A stretch of DNA of 55,706 nt, from positions 1 to 55,706 of the forward strand of contig JAACJK010000023.1 of the NCBI GenBank assembly GCA_013368325.1, written 5' to 3'. Positions 33,540-43,977 of the stretch are shown here, piece after piece. Positions within the stretch are counted from its first letter, which is position 1. Every line of letters starts with the position of its first letter. The translations under genes and the position numbers were made by a program. Under the pieces are notes generated by a model. It saw only the letters and a list, made by a program, of their open reading frames with translations. It was not told the origin of the DNA and searched no databases. Source of the DNA: Ephemerocybe angulata (Eukaryota; Basidiomycota; Agaricomycetes; Agaricales; Psathyrellaceae).

Positions 33540-34036
33540 CCCCACAGTCAGTGGTATGGATCTGAATCAGAAATCCCCCCATGATCCGTGTCGTTAGTGT
33601 CGGTAAATAGAGGCCTAAACCTGACGCCGCCGTGATACAAGGGCGCATAGTAGGTCACTTGCAGCGCACTAGCCTCGTCATTAACGGCACAAGTTCGCAC
33701 AGTCGGACAGTTCAACGGATGCATAGACAGTTTCTGGAACAATGAGGAGCGTTGCATAGCATTCTACCAGAGATATCCTGGTCGAGGATGTTGATGATCT
33801 CCGAAATCCCGGTTATGAAGTATGTACCATGCCCCCGGCGTCTACTCGGCGCCAAAAAGAATGAGCATCTTTCGGCGGAAATATCGGTCCTATGCTTGTC
33901 CTATGCGTCCTTCTTGTTGCAAGGAGTCCGATAGAAACCAATACCTGGCACCTAATTCATGCCCAGGTATGATTCTCGTGCCCACCCCCAATATTGGACC
34001 TCGATGAATCAACTTACCCCACTTGAGCCTCAGCCC
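33540..34036 (-). other. Possible gene remnant abutting transposon copy 1
   Basis: Minus-strand frames are coding-like on both sides of a likely intron, for example RGPILGVGTRIIPGHELG (33950-34010) and TCAVNDEASALQVTYYAP (33640-33700). The frames run straight into the transposon border at 34037, so this may be the 3' part of a gene cut by the insertion. No family was recognised. Confidence 0.25.
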
Positions 34037-34510
34037 GGTGGCCAAAAATTCTGCGTTGCGGTGCGGTAATTTGCGGTAAATATACGAAAACTGAAAATTT
34101 TGGGCCTGGATGCATACGTACATAGTTATATAACTCAGCATATGTCAGTACAGTCTACCAGCATAGAAATAACAAAGCGAGGAGATGCCTATGGAATACC
34201 TGATAATATGTCAAAGTTGGTCCAATTCCAGCGACTGTTGGGCAAATCACAGACTCTAGAGCATGAAATAGGGCTATATGAGAACTACCTTTATATATAT
34301 GGTATGGCCCACCTCATACATAACGACTTTGGGCAGTGGAACCCAACACCTTCCCCAAACCAGGGAATTGATGTTGAGCCTTAGTTGATTCCCACACGTC
34401 AAGTTGCGTTGACTTGCGGTGATCTGCATGTACTTTGCGGTTATTTGCGTTGACTTGCATCGAATTTGCGGTAGGTGACCTTCAATTTGCGGTGGGTTTG
34501 CGTGAAAAGT
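34037..34510. repeat. Left terminal region with about eleven TGCGG/TGCGT motifs (copy 1)
   Basis: Four motifs lie within the first 45 bp and seven more at about 34403-34505, mostly preceded by T (TTGCGG, TTGCGT). Such subterminal arrays are typical transposase-binding regions of DNA transposons. Confidence 0.7.
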
Positions 34511-35003
34511 TTTTCTTTACAGGTGGGACCTTAGAATACATTAGTTATGGAAGTATATTAGTATATTGTATCTCTCATTGTAGTATACAATCCCATATTG
34601 TGTCGCACGGTGCCATCAATATGGAGTGTGCCGGGCACGAATCTAATCGCCGTGCAAAAACTACCCAAAGGAAATGGGAAAAACCAAGCTAAGTACATTA
34701 GAGGTATATTCTGGGTATATTACACGAAATTTGGAGAGGTGACGAGATCAGGTTCAACTGTGGTGCAGTGAATAGTTGGTGGGTGCCCATATTGAGACTT
34801 GCACGGCGCCATCAAAGTTCGATAAGTCAACCGCCATTTTGCACCCCACTCCACAAGTACCTAAAGAATTCAGGAGATAACTTGACATTAGATTTAAGGT
34901 AGCTAGAGCATCGTGAATATGGAATCTTGTGAGGCGAGTGCATCAGGTTCAGCAGTAAACATCAATATACAATTCATTCGCACTTTTGGGGGACAGAGCT
35001 ATA

Positions 35004-38000
35004 CTACGATACGTGATGCTTCTTGGCTCGCTTTTTACTGCCAGGAATAAATTCTTCGTCCGACTCCCCTTCTCCCCTTCGTTTCTCTGTCTGTAAACGT
35101 TGATCCATAGTCACCTTTCTGGTGAGGCGAGTTGCGACTGGGACTGGGGCCGGAAGGTGAGCGAGTTTCTCTTGTTCCTTCTTCTTTGGCTTCGGCTTGG
35201 GTGTCGAGGGGACGGGCTTGCTTGGCTGTATTACCCGAAAGGTAGATTCACCATTCAGGGTAGCTGGCGGCTCGTTCGGGTTGAAGGGGAATGGTTCTGG
35301 GCCCAAAGCAGGGTCCCGAGGGGGCCGAGTCTTCAAGGGATAGGGTGTTGAACCAAACAACGCCATATCATCCTTGTAATCATGAACGAATGTCCCCATG
35401 ATGTATGGGGAACCATCCTCAGTCAGAATGCGAATGAGGTTTGCAGGATGCTCCACTGGTACATCACCGATTTTGCGTTGAATTTGCGAGTGCCCTTTGA
35501 GGAGGTGCGTATTCATACTCCAGTCCTCCGATGCGATGGTGGATGATGTGATCTGAGGGGTTGGATCGAGCGTAGAGTTCCCCAGAAGGTTGGCTCGGTT
35601 GCAGTAGAATGCCCGTTCATGCGTGGTGAGTAGCCGTTGGATTCGGGATCGAGTCGCAATATCGTTTTCTGTAGTCATGCTGTACTCCTTCTCTGTGAGA
35701 ATGCGCGAAAGTTCGAATATTTCTGCGTCATCGGACGGCTCGAGCTTGAGGTATTTGCGGAGGACCAATAGTCGCAGAAGGACTACGACACAGATGTGCT
35801 CTTCTTCCTTCCCTGCTAAGAGCTCTGTAAATGTCATCGAGATGTAGTTATCGATAGCTGCTCGATGTCCGGGAAAGAGGGGAATTGAAAACATCTTCGA
35901 TGGGAAGCGGAGGAGATGCTTTTTTCGAGCGAAGTGACGCTTAGGCGTGGAGAGCGGGAGCTCTTCCATCCACTCCATTAGCACATTCATGATGGGATGG
36001 TATCGGATACCAGTGACAAACTCCACAATGGCAGTCTCAGCATCCTTCAAAGCAGAGAGTATGCCAAGTGAGTCCGCTTCCCACAGTGCTTCGACGTCCT
36101 CTTCGCTTGTAATATCATAGAGCACAATTGGCCAGACGATTGAGCCCAATGAGTTCTTTCAAAATAAGAGAATGAATATGCGGATTTGCAAGTGCTCAGT
36201 AAAGAATGACACTCACTGGTAAATCTGTTGCGAAGTCGTCTCGCCAGAGCATACTATAACACTCCTGCACGGATAGTGTGAAGGTATCTGACACCATGAC
36301 CGGAGATTTTTGAGGCCAGTCATTGTACTTGTGCCACTGCAGAGTAACCGTGTCATTAGTACGGGAGATAATCTGCGCTGGATACGATTTTCGGTTGTTC
36401 AGTCTGGTGATTTGGTGCACGTTGACCAGGAGGAAGCGACCAAGCCTATATCAAATACACGTAAGTGAGTGAGTCATTGCAAATGGTAGAAATACACTGT
36501 ACATTGACTGATCCCAGCGACCGTTAATTGCATACCTGCATTGAGGACAGCAGAACAGAAAGTCGATGTCGTCAAGATGATCTTTTGGAAGAAACCGGCG
36601 CATGCATGAAGTATGCCAGACCACCTTACACAGATGACAGAGAATCGTGGACAACGCAGCTGCGCCATCTAGCCCACATGTCTCGCAAGATGGAATAGCA
36701 ATATCAGCTGTGACTGAAGCAGCGGGCTTCGCCTTAGCCTTTGCAACTTTGTCCCAAAGAGCCAAAGCGTCAGATAAGCTCGTGCTTGGGCCCGGCTTGT
36801 TGCTTGGACCAGGCGTGTTGGTCTCTGTGGGTCCATCGATGTCGTCATCCCAGAGAGACTTGGATTCAAATATTGAGTGAATGAGTGGTTCATCCTCGGA
36901 GCTGAAGTCGTTATCGTAAACCGTGCCATCAGAGCGACTGGATTTGGATGGGGTAGACCCCATTTCAATATCCGACCCAGAAGAGCTGCCGTCTGACACG
37001 CTGAGAGGTCGTTTTGGAATTGAGCCAACACTGCTGACTCGCTCGTAGTGGTGAAAGTTGTCCTTCATTTTCTGGATGGACTGAGTCGTCTGCCAGGAGA
37101 GCGTAAGACCAGAGTATACCGTGGACACATGTATTTGAACACATACCTTTCCCAGCTGGCTGGTGCGGTGGTAGACGTAGTAGGATTCATCGGTCGTCCG
37201 CTTTTGTAAGGGATGGGTGCCCTTTTTAGCTCTACGCAGCCTCGAGTTCATGTCGTCGTATGTGTAGGAAACTCCGCCGAGCATAAGCTCAGCAGTGAAG
37301 TGATCCTTTTTATGAATGATACGCCCAACGAGGGTATACACAATCTCCGAGTCAGGGGAGATAATCTTGAATGTTTCGTCAAATCGGAGATGGTTGTGGG
37401 CCCGCCGCTTCCCGTCTGAAAGGTTCGACCCGACTGTCAAGATTAGCGGCCAGTAGAAGTTGACGGCTGATGGAGCCGCATTCAGTTCACATCCATCCGT
37501 TGCACATGGAGTTTGACCAGCAGCAATAGACGGATGTAGCTCCTGGTTGGGAAGTATGACAGCGAGGTTTGAGAAGTATTCTTCTAGTCCGATTGAGGTG
37601 TCCATCTTCAGTAATTTCTGGAGCGCAGCAGCATACTCGCAGTGTGGATGCATGATGGCCTTGGGCCTCTCGGGGTACTGCGTGCATCGGTGCCCCGCAC
37701 CACAGGCTGACTCAACGGAGTATTGAACAGCCATGTACCTCTGTGCCTCAAAACATGGCTCGAAGTCCTGGGGCAGGGTATATCAGATTTTTCGACCCTC
37801 TTAAAAACCTAATATCCATGCTCACCTCAATCATAGGCTGAATCCAGCATAACGCAGAATGATGCCCGGACGAGCTAAGCTCTGCATGCGCATTCCGCTG
37901 AGCTTGCGAGAAGTCCATGACCTATAGCAAAAATAAGCATTAGCGCATTAGCGTGTGCATGCGTTGCAGTTGCAGCAAGGCGACGTCAAGGCGACGTACA

Positions 38001-39708
38001 TTGAGAAGGTATTCCTTTTTGAATGGAAGCCCGTCGCGCTGGACTTTGGCCATGACAGCATCATTCAGATGCTTGAAGTGCGGGCGATGGTGGGCGGCGT
38101 CTTCACCAAAAACGAGGGTAAATAGAACTGGGACCCAAGCTTTCAGCGTCTCGCTGAATGCAGATGTCGAGAGAAGAACACCATCCTTGAAGTAAGAATG
38201 GTTTCCATCCGTTACAAAGCCGTGTCGAGAGCCAACAGTGTCTTTGTCGAGTACCCAGTCATCGACAGTCGCCTCCAGCACCGAGTTCATAAACGCTGTC
38301 CGGAAAATGAATAATCCTTGGTCGTGTAGCTGCGAGAAGATTAGAAACGGCTCCCCGAGCTCGCCATTGAGACCTAGAATTTGTTTTATTGTGGCCCCAG
38401 CAGTAGTGTTCTTCGGCATTGTGTTCGTAACTCCAGTCCGAGCCTGGCTCTTGGCGACGAAGTACCGAGCGGCGCTGGGATTAGCAAGAGCAGGCGCAAT
38501 GTCGGGCAAGGGCACGGATCCAGGATTCAGATCACCGGTGCGAAGAGCGTGAACCGTTGCATTCGCCCCTCCACGCACGACTTGAGCATCGAGTTGAGCA
38601 GTTTCTGAAACAGAGAGGTGGCTCGTGGGTGGGCGTGGGTGGTCGTGATATCCTTCGTGCTCCCAGCGGAAGTATTCTTCACCAGTCTTGATGTCCTTTG
38701 CACGATACCGATGGCACCTGGCGGCACAGTCATGGTGGACAAGTGGACCGGACCCGCATAGGGCGCAGCCGGCGTGAATTTGCTTCTCCTGAGTGCTGGG
38801 ATCGGTTTTGGGCTTCACTGGGCGTACACAGGCCGGATTGGGGCATACGTCAACCCCAAGGCACTTGCTCGTCTTCGCTTTTCCAATGGCAACGGAGTAT
38901 TCGGTGGCTTTGCGGTTCCAGTTGCTTGTACCATAAGAACGGAACTGCCACTTCGCCTGGTCGTTATTTGGCTTTGCTTCGTCCTCTGTTTCGAATTTTC
39001 GAACTCGTTTCCCATTCGGCCAGTCGTATAGGACAGTTCCTAGTATATTTTAGAGCATTATATCGACGTAGGCACTGTAGACGTACCAGGTTCCGCTGTA
39101 CATATTCCCTCTTCCTCCGGTTCTCCTTCTGAGTCCGAACTCGAATCCGATGCCATGCTAACCTTCTGCTTTGCCTCTAGTGCTGCCTGAGATTCGTCCC
39201 TAGCTTGCGGCACCTTTTTGCGACTGTCTGCGGCTGGGGGTTTCGCGATTTTTGCTTGTTCGGGCACGGGTAAGCGCTGTCTGGTTGCGGCGGGTTGAAC
39301 GGTCTCGATGGTCGGCATTTTGGGTGGTTGCGTCGCTTCAGGCGGGTTAAACGAAGCCATAGGTACTCCAACATTGTATACTCCTGGATTTCCATAACCT
39401 AGACACACCAGAACGAAGATTATCAGCCTAGCATTGCTTGAGCCCTGAAGTTGGAACTCACCATTCATGTACGGTGCCGAAACAGACATGTATTGGCTTG
39501 GATGGTACCCATGGAGCATCATATGGGGTGGTGGTTGCGCATACGGACCGTATATATGCCCTGGAGGGGCAGCGGGTTGGTACATTGGAGGATATTGCAT
39601 GGGATGGTGCTGATACTGCGGCTGGTTCACAACGGGCACTGGCGGTGCTTGTTGCTGTTGCTCGTCCTCCGAAAAGAAGGCAAAAAGCGCCCTTTTGAGT
39701 CTCTTCAT
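35004..39708 (-). CDS. Multi-domain transposase: GCM zinc domain, DDE-like core, USP-like, PHD (copy 1)
   Basis: Eight exons (39708-39462, 39398-39087, 39039-38000, 37921-37826, 37767-37147, 37089-36536, 36445-36217, 36155-35004) join in frame through GT-AG introns to 1,416 residues. Residues 1-185 are Q/P-rich. Residues about 190-325 form a GCM-type zinc domain: KCLGVDVC, several CxxC pairs, and GYHDHPRPP, the hallmark ending of the GCM fold. The catalytic region has D in FVTDGNHSYF (about 464) and D in VMDFSQAQR (about 536); the third acidic residue is not assigned. Residues about 680-740 resemble the C-terminal half of ubiquitin peptidases (YTLVGRIIHKKDHFTAEL...YDDM). A C4HC3 PHD finger (CETC...CHLC...HTSC...CPQC) follows near 905-957. 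The C-terminus is Lys-rich (GSKKRAKKHH). All joins being clean, this copy looks intact. Cut-and-paste transposition in the nucleus is inferred. Confidence 0.8.
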
Positions 39709-40299
39709 GTCTTGATGATCTGTGTAAGGCAAAACGTGCGTTATTAGAGGTTGTCGAGTCCTCAAAATCTTTGGAGCGAGGCGCCTAATCGGGAACGGAA
39801 GCTTATAATGGCCCAGCAAAACATCGCTCCAAGAATCAAAGTCTGTAGGCGAAAGCGCATATATTGGGTCTATAATGTATAGATACAGTCTCTAGAAACC
39901 TGTTAACACCAATATACCAGCCATACTCGAGGTGGACGACTTACCACAGCCCACCCCGCCCCTATTGAGGGTCACCACCGGCCATCAATCCTGTTCCCCA
40001 AGCCCATGCCCAACCCTCCGTCTTGCGCCCTCTCCAAGCCTCAAGAATGTTTTCGAGATATACTGGGTATCTGCTGGTTGAGTGGATGTGGTCCTCGGTG
40101 CTCGCTGTTGTGGTGGTAGGCAGTCAGAATCGACGATGTCGTTGCGGCGCTTTGCGTCACCTCAGACAATTCCCACAGTCATTTAACCTCTCCGCTGATC
40201 AAGGACAGGCTGGGCTGGAAGAACGATGCACTATATCTTATCTACTGAGTACTGAACATCCTCAACACCCTATTATACCCCCGTGTCCTCCCCCAGAAG

Positions 40300-40446
40300 C
40301 CCTACGCAAAACACGCAACCTCACGCAAGTCACCGCAAATACCGAAAATCTTGCGGCAATCAAGGCATTTGCGGTAACTTGCGTGTTATATACCGCAAGG
40401 CCATCAACGCAAGCTACCGCAACGCAACGCAAAAACATGAACCACC
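40300..40446. repeat. Right terminal region with about twelve TGCGG/TGCGT motifs (copy 1)
   Basis: Roughly twelve motifs, mostly as the complement CCGCAA/ACGCAA, are packed in under 140 bp before the terminal CCACC. Orientation is mainly inverted relative to the left end. This short dense end lies upstream of the transposase start, so it may also act as its promoter. Confidence 0.7.
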
Positions 40447-40799
40447 GACTCTGGCTATATATGTACTTTCCAGTGCATCTTGTACTCGCCCTCTCGTGGC
40501 ATCCTCCTGGACGACGAACGGGCGCTTATTCCCTGCGACCCTCCAATTACATATGGGCACCTGTGCGTAGAGCTAAGTCGAAACTCGTACCTATACCACC
40601 CTGAGTTTGTCCCAAGGTAGAGGGCTGGACAATTCACAGTCCTCTCAGTGACGGGGTCGAGGAATGGATTCAACTTCGATCCCATCACTCCATAAATAAG
40701 CGCCCAATTAACCTCGCGGCTCCTCATCCCTCAAGACTTGGCATCAGAAGCGAACGCGTAACATGAAATATAAGTATGATTAAATAGTATACACGGTGG

Positions 40800-42263
40800 T
40801 CAAACCTCGGTAGGCCCTGGTTTTGGCCCTTGTGAGGACCACATTTGAAGTTCCACTTCACCAGCATCAGAGGTTTCGTCCCCATTCGCAGGTAACACGA
40901 GGCTAGGACGAAATACAGGGTTGCTATCGAGTACCCACGGAGGGATCGACGAGTCGCTCCCCGCATATTCGCTAAGTTGATCTCGAGCTGCGTCTACGCG
41001 GATTGCGATTAGCAAGAATACGATGCCTAGTCGGGCGGGAGTAGATGTTAGTTGGCATGCTGAGCACTATAGCTAGACGCGAGGCATACCGATACTGGGT
41101 ATAAGAGAGCCACGAATAGTGTACTGAATAGGATGACCATCGAAATAAAAAATTATCATCATTAATAGCATTATGGTGTAAAGCATGGCGCTTTCCACTA
41201 TTATCCTTGCGACCGTTAGAAGGCTCGTATTGGTTGGAACCGATACCAGTCCAATGGACTGGGACCGCCTATGCTGTCGTATAATCTTCCATGCAATCAG
41301 GCCTGTAGTAAGGACGTTCTGGGCAAAAGGTAGAGGATAGGCTAGGTTGACGAATGGCTCGATCCCTTCGTAGGAAGTCCATTGGTGGCCCCACCAGATG
41401 TAGAGAGTAAGGTTGATGGCTTGATAGAGGACGATGAGGAGTTTGGTCGATGATGGTTTGGGAGAGGGGCCGACTTACCCATTGCAGCGAGGGATAAAAG
41501 TGTTGGAAGGATGATAACATAGACGTTGTTGCCCCATATTACATAGCAACGGTAGATCTGGTAGTGTAACCCACATTTAGTCGAAAGCAGGCACTGAACC
41601 GCAACGAGAGACTTACAACCAATGCATCTGCAACCCAAGTCATGATGCCATTCATAACACTGTAGGCATAGTTATCCCAGTATGCAGCCATGCGAAAATA
41701 TCCCAGTGGGACGCCTGTGGGAGACAGCATGAAGCCGAATGCTCGAAGGAGGCGGTATGTCGTGATGACTGTCCATGAGAGTATCCGTTGCCGAGTCCAT
41801 GGTTAGCGGCACCTTGGTTAAGAACGAGAAAGACGACACTCACATTCGTGAAACGTGGCCGTGACAAACATTAAAATGATTGAACCGAAAAAGATCTGAG
41901 CCCGTGGAGGAAGGCGCTGCCAGTTAGAAATCGCCAGAGCTTCCCTGTTGTCAAGAGTTCAGGCCCAGAAAGCATATCCATACCTTTCGGGCTGTTGACT
42001 TCTCTGAGCTGGCTCGACGCGCGATCATGATACGCATGGCGAAGGTGAACAGACATGCATAGAAGCCTTGGCACTATTACTTCGTGGTACCTTTGAAGTT
42101 GATGGGCATTGACTGACCGTAGAATAGAGTCTATGGTGCGGAGACATCCCGGGTTAATTCCAGAACGCGAATGGATATGAAGGACAAACCAACACACCTC
42201 TAGCCACGCTGCGGCCAGCAGACAGACCTGGTCGATTCTGTCATTTTCCTTGTAAACTGGCAT
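40800..42263 (-). CDS. Seven-helix basidiomycete membrane protein
   Basis: Minus-strand exons give, in order: MPVYKENDRIDQ (42263), a first helix (GFYACLFTFAMRIMIARR), ILMFVTATFHE, ITTYRLLRAFGF, the amphipathic WDNYAYSVMNG segment, IYRCYVIWGNNVYVIILP, NVLTTGLIAWKIIRQHRR, VARIIVESAMLYTIMLL and IVFLLIAIRVDAARDQ, then a polar tail to the stop at 40800. The YRCYVIW helix and the ARIIVESA helix are trademarks of a large, functionally unknown basidiomycete seven-helix family. Introns at about 41457, 41572 and 41043 have good donors and branch sites. The join between the exons ending near 41984 and starting near 41939 does not keep frame, so that boundary is wrong or a base is missing. It sits between the two transposon copies. 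Confidence 0.6.
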
Positions 42264-42299
42264 TTCACGTTGAAAGGATCGTCTCAGAACGCTTCATAG

Positions 42300-43230
42300 A
42301 TATCGGTGCTAAAACGTTTTGCACTTTGGAGAGAGGTCTGAGAGAGAATGCGGGAGAGAGCCGTTCTAACCAAGGGCGGTGTGTGGTCCGGTTCGGTGTA
42401 TGTTGAGAAGGGTGTTCCCTGCCGTACCCAAAGTATAAGTATGGACTGTATAGTTGAGCGCTTTCGTAAAAAAGTCAGTGACAAAGCTACTCCCGGCTAC
42501 TTGTCTGCTAGGCGGGTATGTATGCTGATGGGCCCAGTTGGTAATAATCTTGTACTGCTTATATTTTGAGTTGAATCCCCATAGGCCCCACGTCGGACCT
42601 GTATCGTCTATGTTTAGAGATTGGGCGGTAAGAGCGAGGAAAGGGAGGGCCTTGGGAGGGCCCTCCTCGCGGTGCCATAAAATCCAGTCCCCGGAGAGCT
42701 AATCTAATTGATCATCAATATTGCTCCCTTAGTAGGGAGTAACGTCCGCTGGCCATGGTGCTTCCAAGCTTCTCCTTTTTGGCGCAGCAAATTGAGTATC
42801 CCAGGCAGATGCTGAGCGCTGAGGCCTGAGTCACCACCACCACGGTTGCCATATTTTGCCTCTGTGTGAGAAAGCCTGTCACGGTGTCGAGAATGCGACA
42901 TGCCAGCCGCTCGGGTCTCGTCCTCGTTATGTTGATATTTGCATGCCAGACCCCGGTGGCCGCCCCGTCCGGCGTCAAGCTCTGGGAGGCTCTGGGTACT
43001 TGGGAATACACACACAGAGACAGAGGAGTACTTGAATTCGATGGACAGTGTCAGTGGGCTGGCCGAACCTCTACGAGATTGATACGGAGATGAGCATAGT
43101 TTCCAAGGTACGGTTTTTCGGCGTAAAACTTGGGGGGACCGCACTAAGTATCCATATACAGTATTCGGGACTTTCAGCGAGTTACATCTTTTGCTACTCC
43201 TTTTAGGAATCACTGACATAATTCTAGTAG
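42300..43230. other. No confident gene
   Basis: A plus-strand frame from about 42896 begins like a signal peptide (MRHASRSGLVLVMLIFACQ) and runs to 43093, and minus-strand frames overlap it. Neither has recognisable motifs. The plus-strand frame could supply the 5' exon of the Gly-Ala-Asn repeat frame at 43231, but no in-frame join was found. Confidence 0.2.
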
Positions 43231-43887
43231 TTCACTATCGGTGCTGCCAATGGAGGAGCCACCAATGGCGCTGCGAATGGCGGCGCCGTTGTTGGCGCCG
43301 CCAATGGAGGAGCCCACACTGACGGCGCTGCGAACGGCGGAGCCAACAACGGTGCCGCCAATGGGGGAGCCCACAACGGCGCCGCCAATGAAGGAGCCAA
43401 CAACGGCGCTGCGAACAATACTAACGGTGCCTCCAATGGAGGAGCCAACAACGGTGCCGCCAATGGAGGAGCCAACAACGGCGTTGCGAACGGCGGAGCC
43501 AACAACGGAGGTGCTGCGAATCCAGGTGCTGCTAACGGGGGTGCTGCGAATGGAGGCACTGCTAAGGGGGGTGCTGCCAATGGAGGCGCTGCTAACGGGG
43601 GTGCTGCCAATGGAGGCGCTGCTAACGGGGGTGCTGCCAATGGAGGTGCCGCCAATGGAGGCGCTGCTAATGGAGGCGCTGCTAATGGAGGCACTGCTAA
43701 CGGGGGTGCCGCCAATGGTGGAGCCAAGAACGGGCCCGGTGCTGCTGTTCTAGAAAGTACTTCAGGTCGCGATGAATACGATAAATGCCCCAATCGAACG
43801 CCCGTAATTCCTTCGCCGTCTTGCTCGAAATGGGCGTTTCGCAGCTTTCGCTCATTGATTCTCCTGGTTGCCCATTTGCGGATCTGA
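43231..43887 (+). CDS. Gly-Ala-Asn repeat protein exon (GGAAN units)
   Basis: An acceptor (ATTCTAGTAG) precedes a frame reading FTIGAANGGATNG and then about 35 repetitions of GGAAN-like pentapeptides, ending with a unique tail (GPGAAVLESTSGRDEYDKC) and a stop at 43885-43887. At DNA level the later part is a 30-bp repeat. The opposite strand is also open as an APPLA repeat because wobble positions coincide. Ala codons before Asn often end in G, which turns the antisense Leu into Phe about six times, while Asn is changed to Lys only about twice; this favours the plus strand. No 5' exon or start was identified. It could be a structural or surface protein; no family was recognised. Confidence 0.4.
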   Translation, partial: FTIGAANGGATNGAANGGAVVGAANGGAHTDGAANGGANNGAANGGAHNGAANEGANNGAANNTNGASNGGANNGAANGGANNGVANGGANNGGAANPGAANGGAANGGTAKGGAANGGAANGGAANGGAANGGAANGGAANGGAANGGAANGGTANGGAANGGAKNGPGAAVLESTSGRDEYDKCPNRTPVIPSPSCSKWAFRSFRSLILLVAHLRI

Positions 43888-43977
43888 TTGAACATGGTGA
43901 GTGTGTTTTCTTCGTAGATGTCAGTCGAGGAAGGCGTATGTACCGGTTCCATGTTATACTTCGTCGCCAGCTTGAGT

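Larger units (their letters stand above)
34037..40446 (-). mobile_element. GCM-domain DDE DNA transposon, copy 1 (6,410 bp)
   Basis: The borders are defined by comparison with copy 2 at 43978-50383, where matching starts and stops abruptly. The element begins GGTGG and ends CCACC. After 10 unlike bases both ends continue with TGCGTTGCG, giving imperfect terminal inverted repeats. Dense TTGCGG/TTGCGT motifs fill both subterminal regions. It carries one eight-exon gene on the minus strand. No target-site duplication is visible: the left flank ends CCTCAGCCC and the right flank starts GACTCTGGC. Confidence 0.85.
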
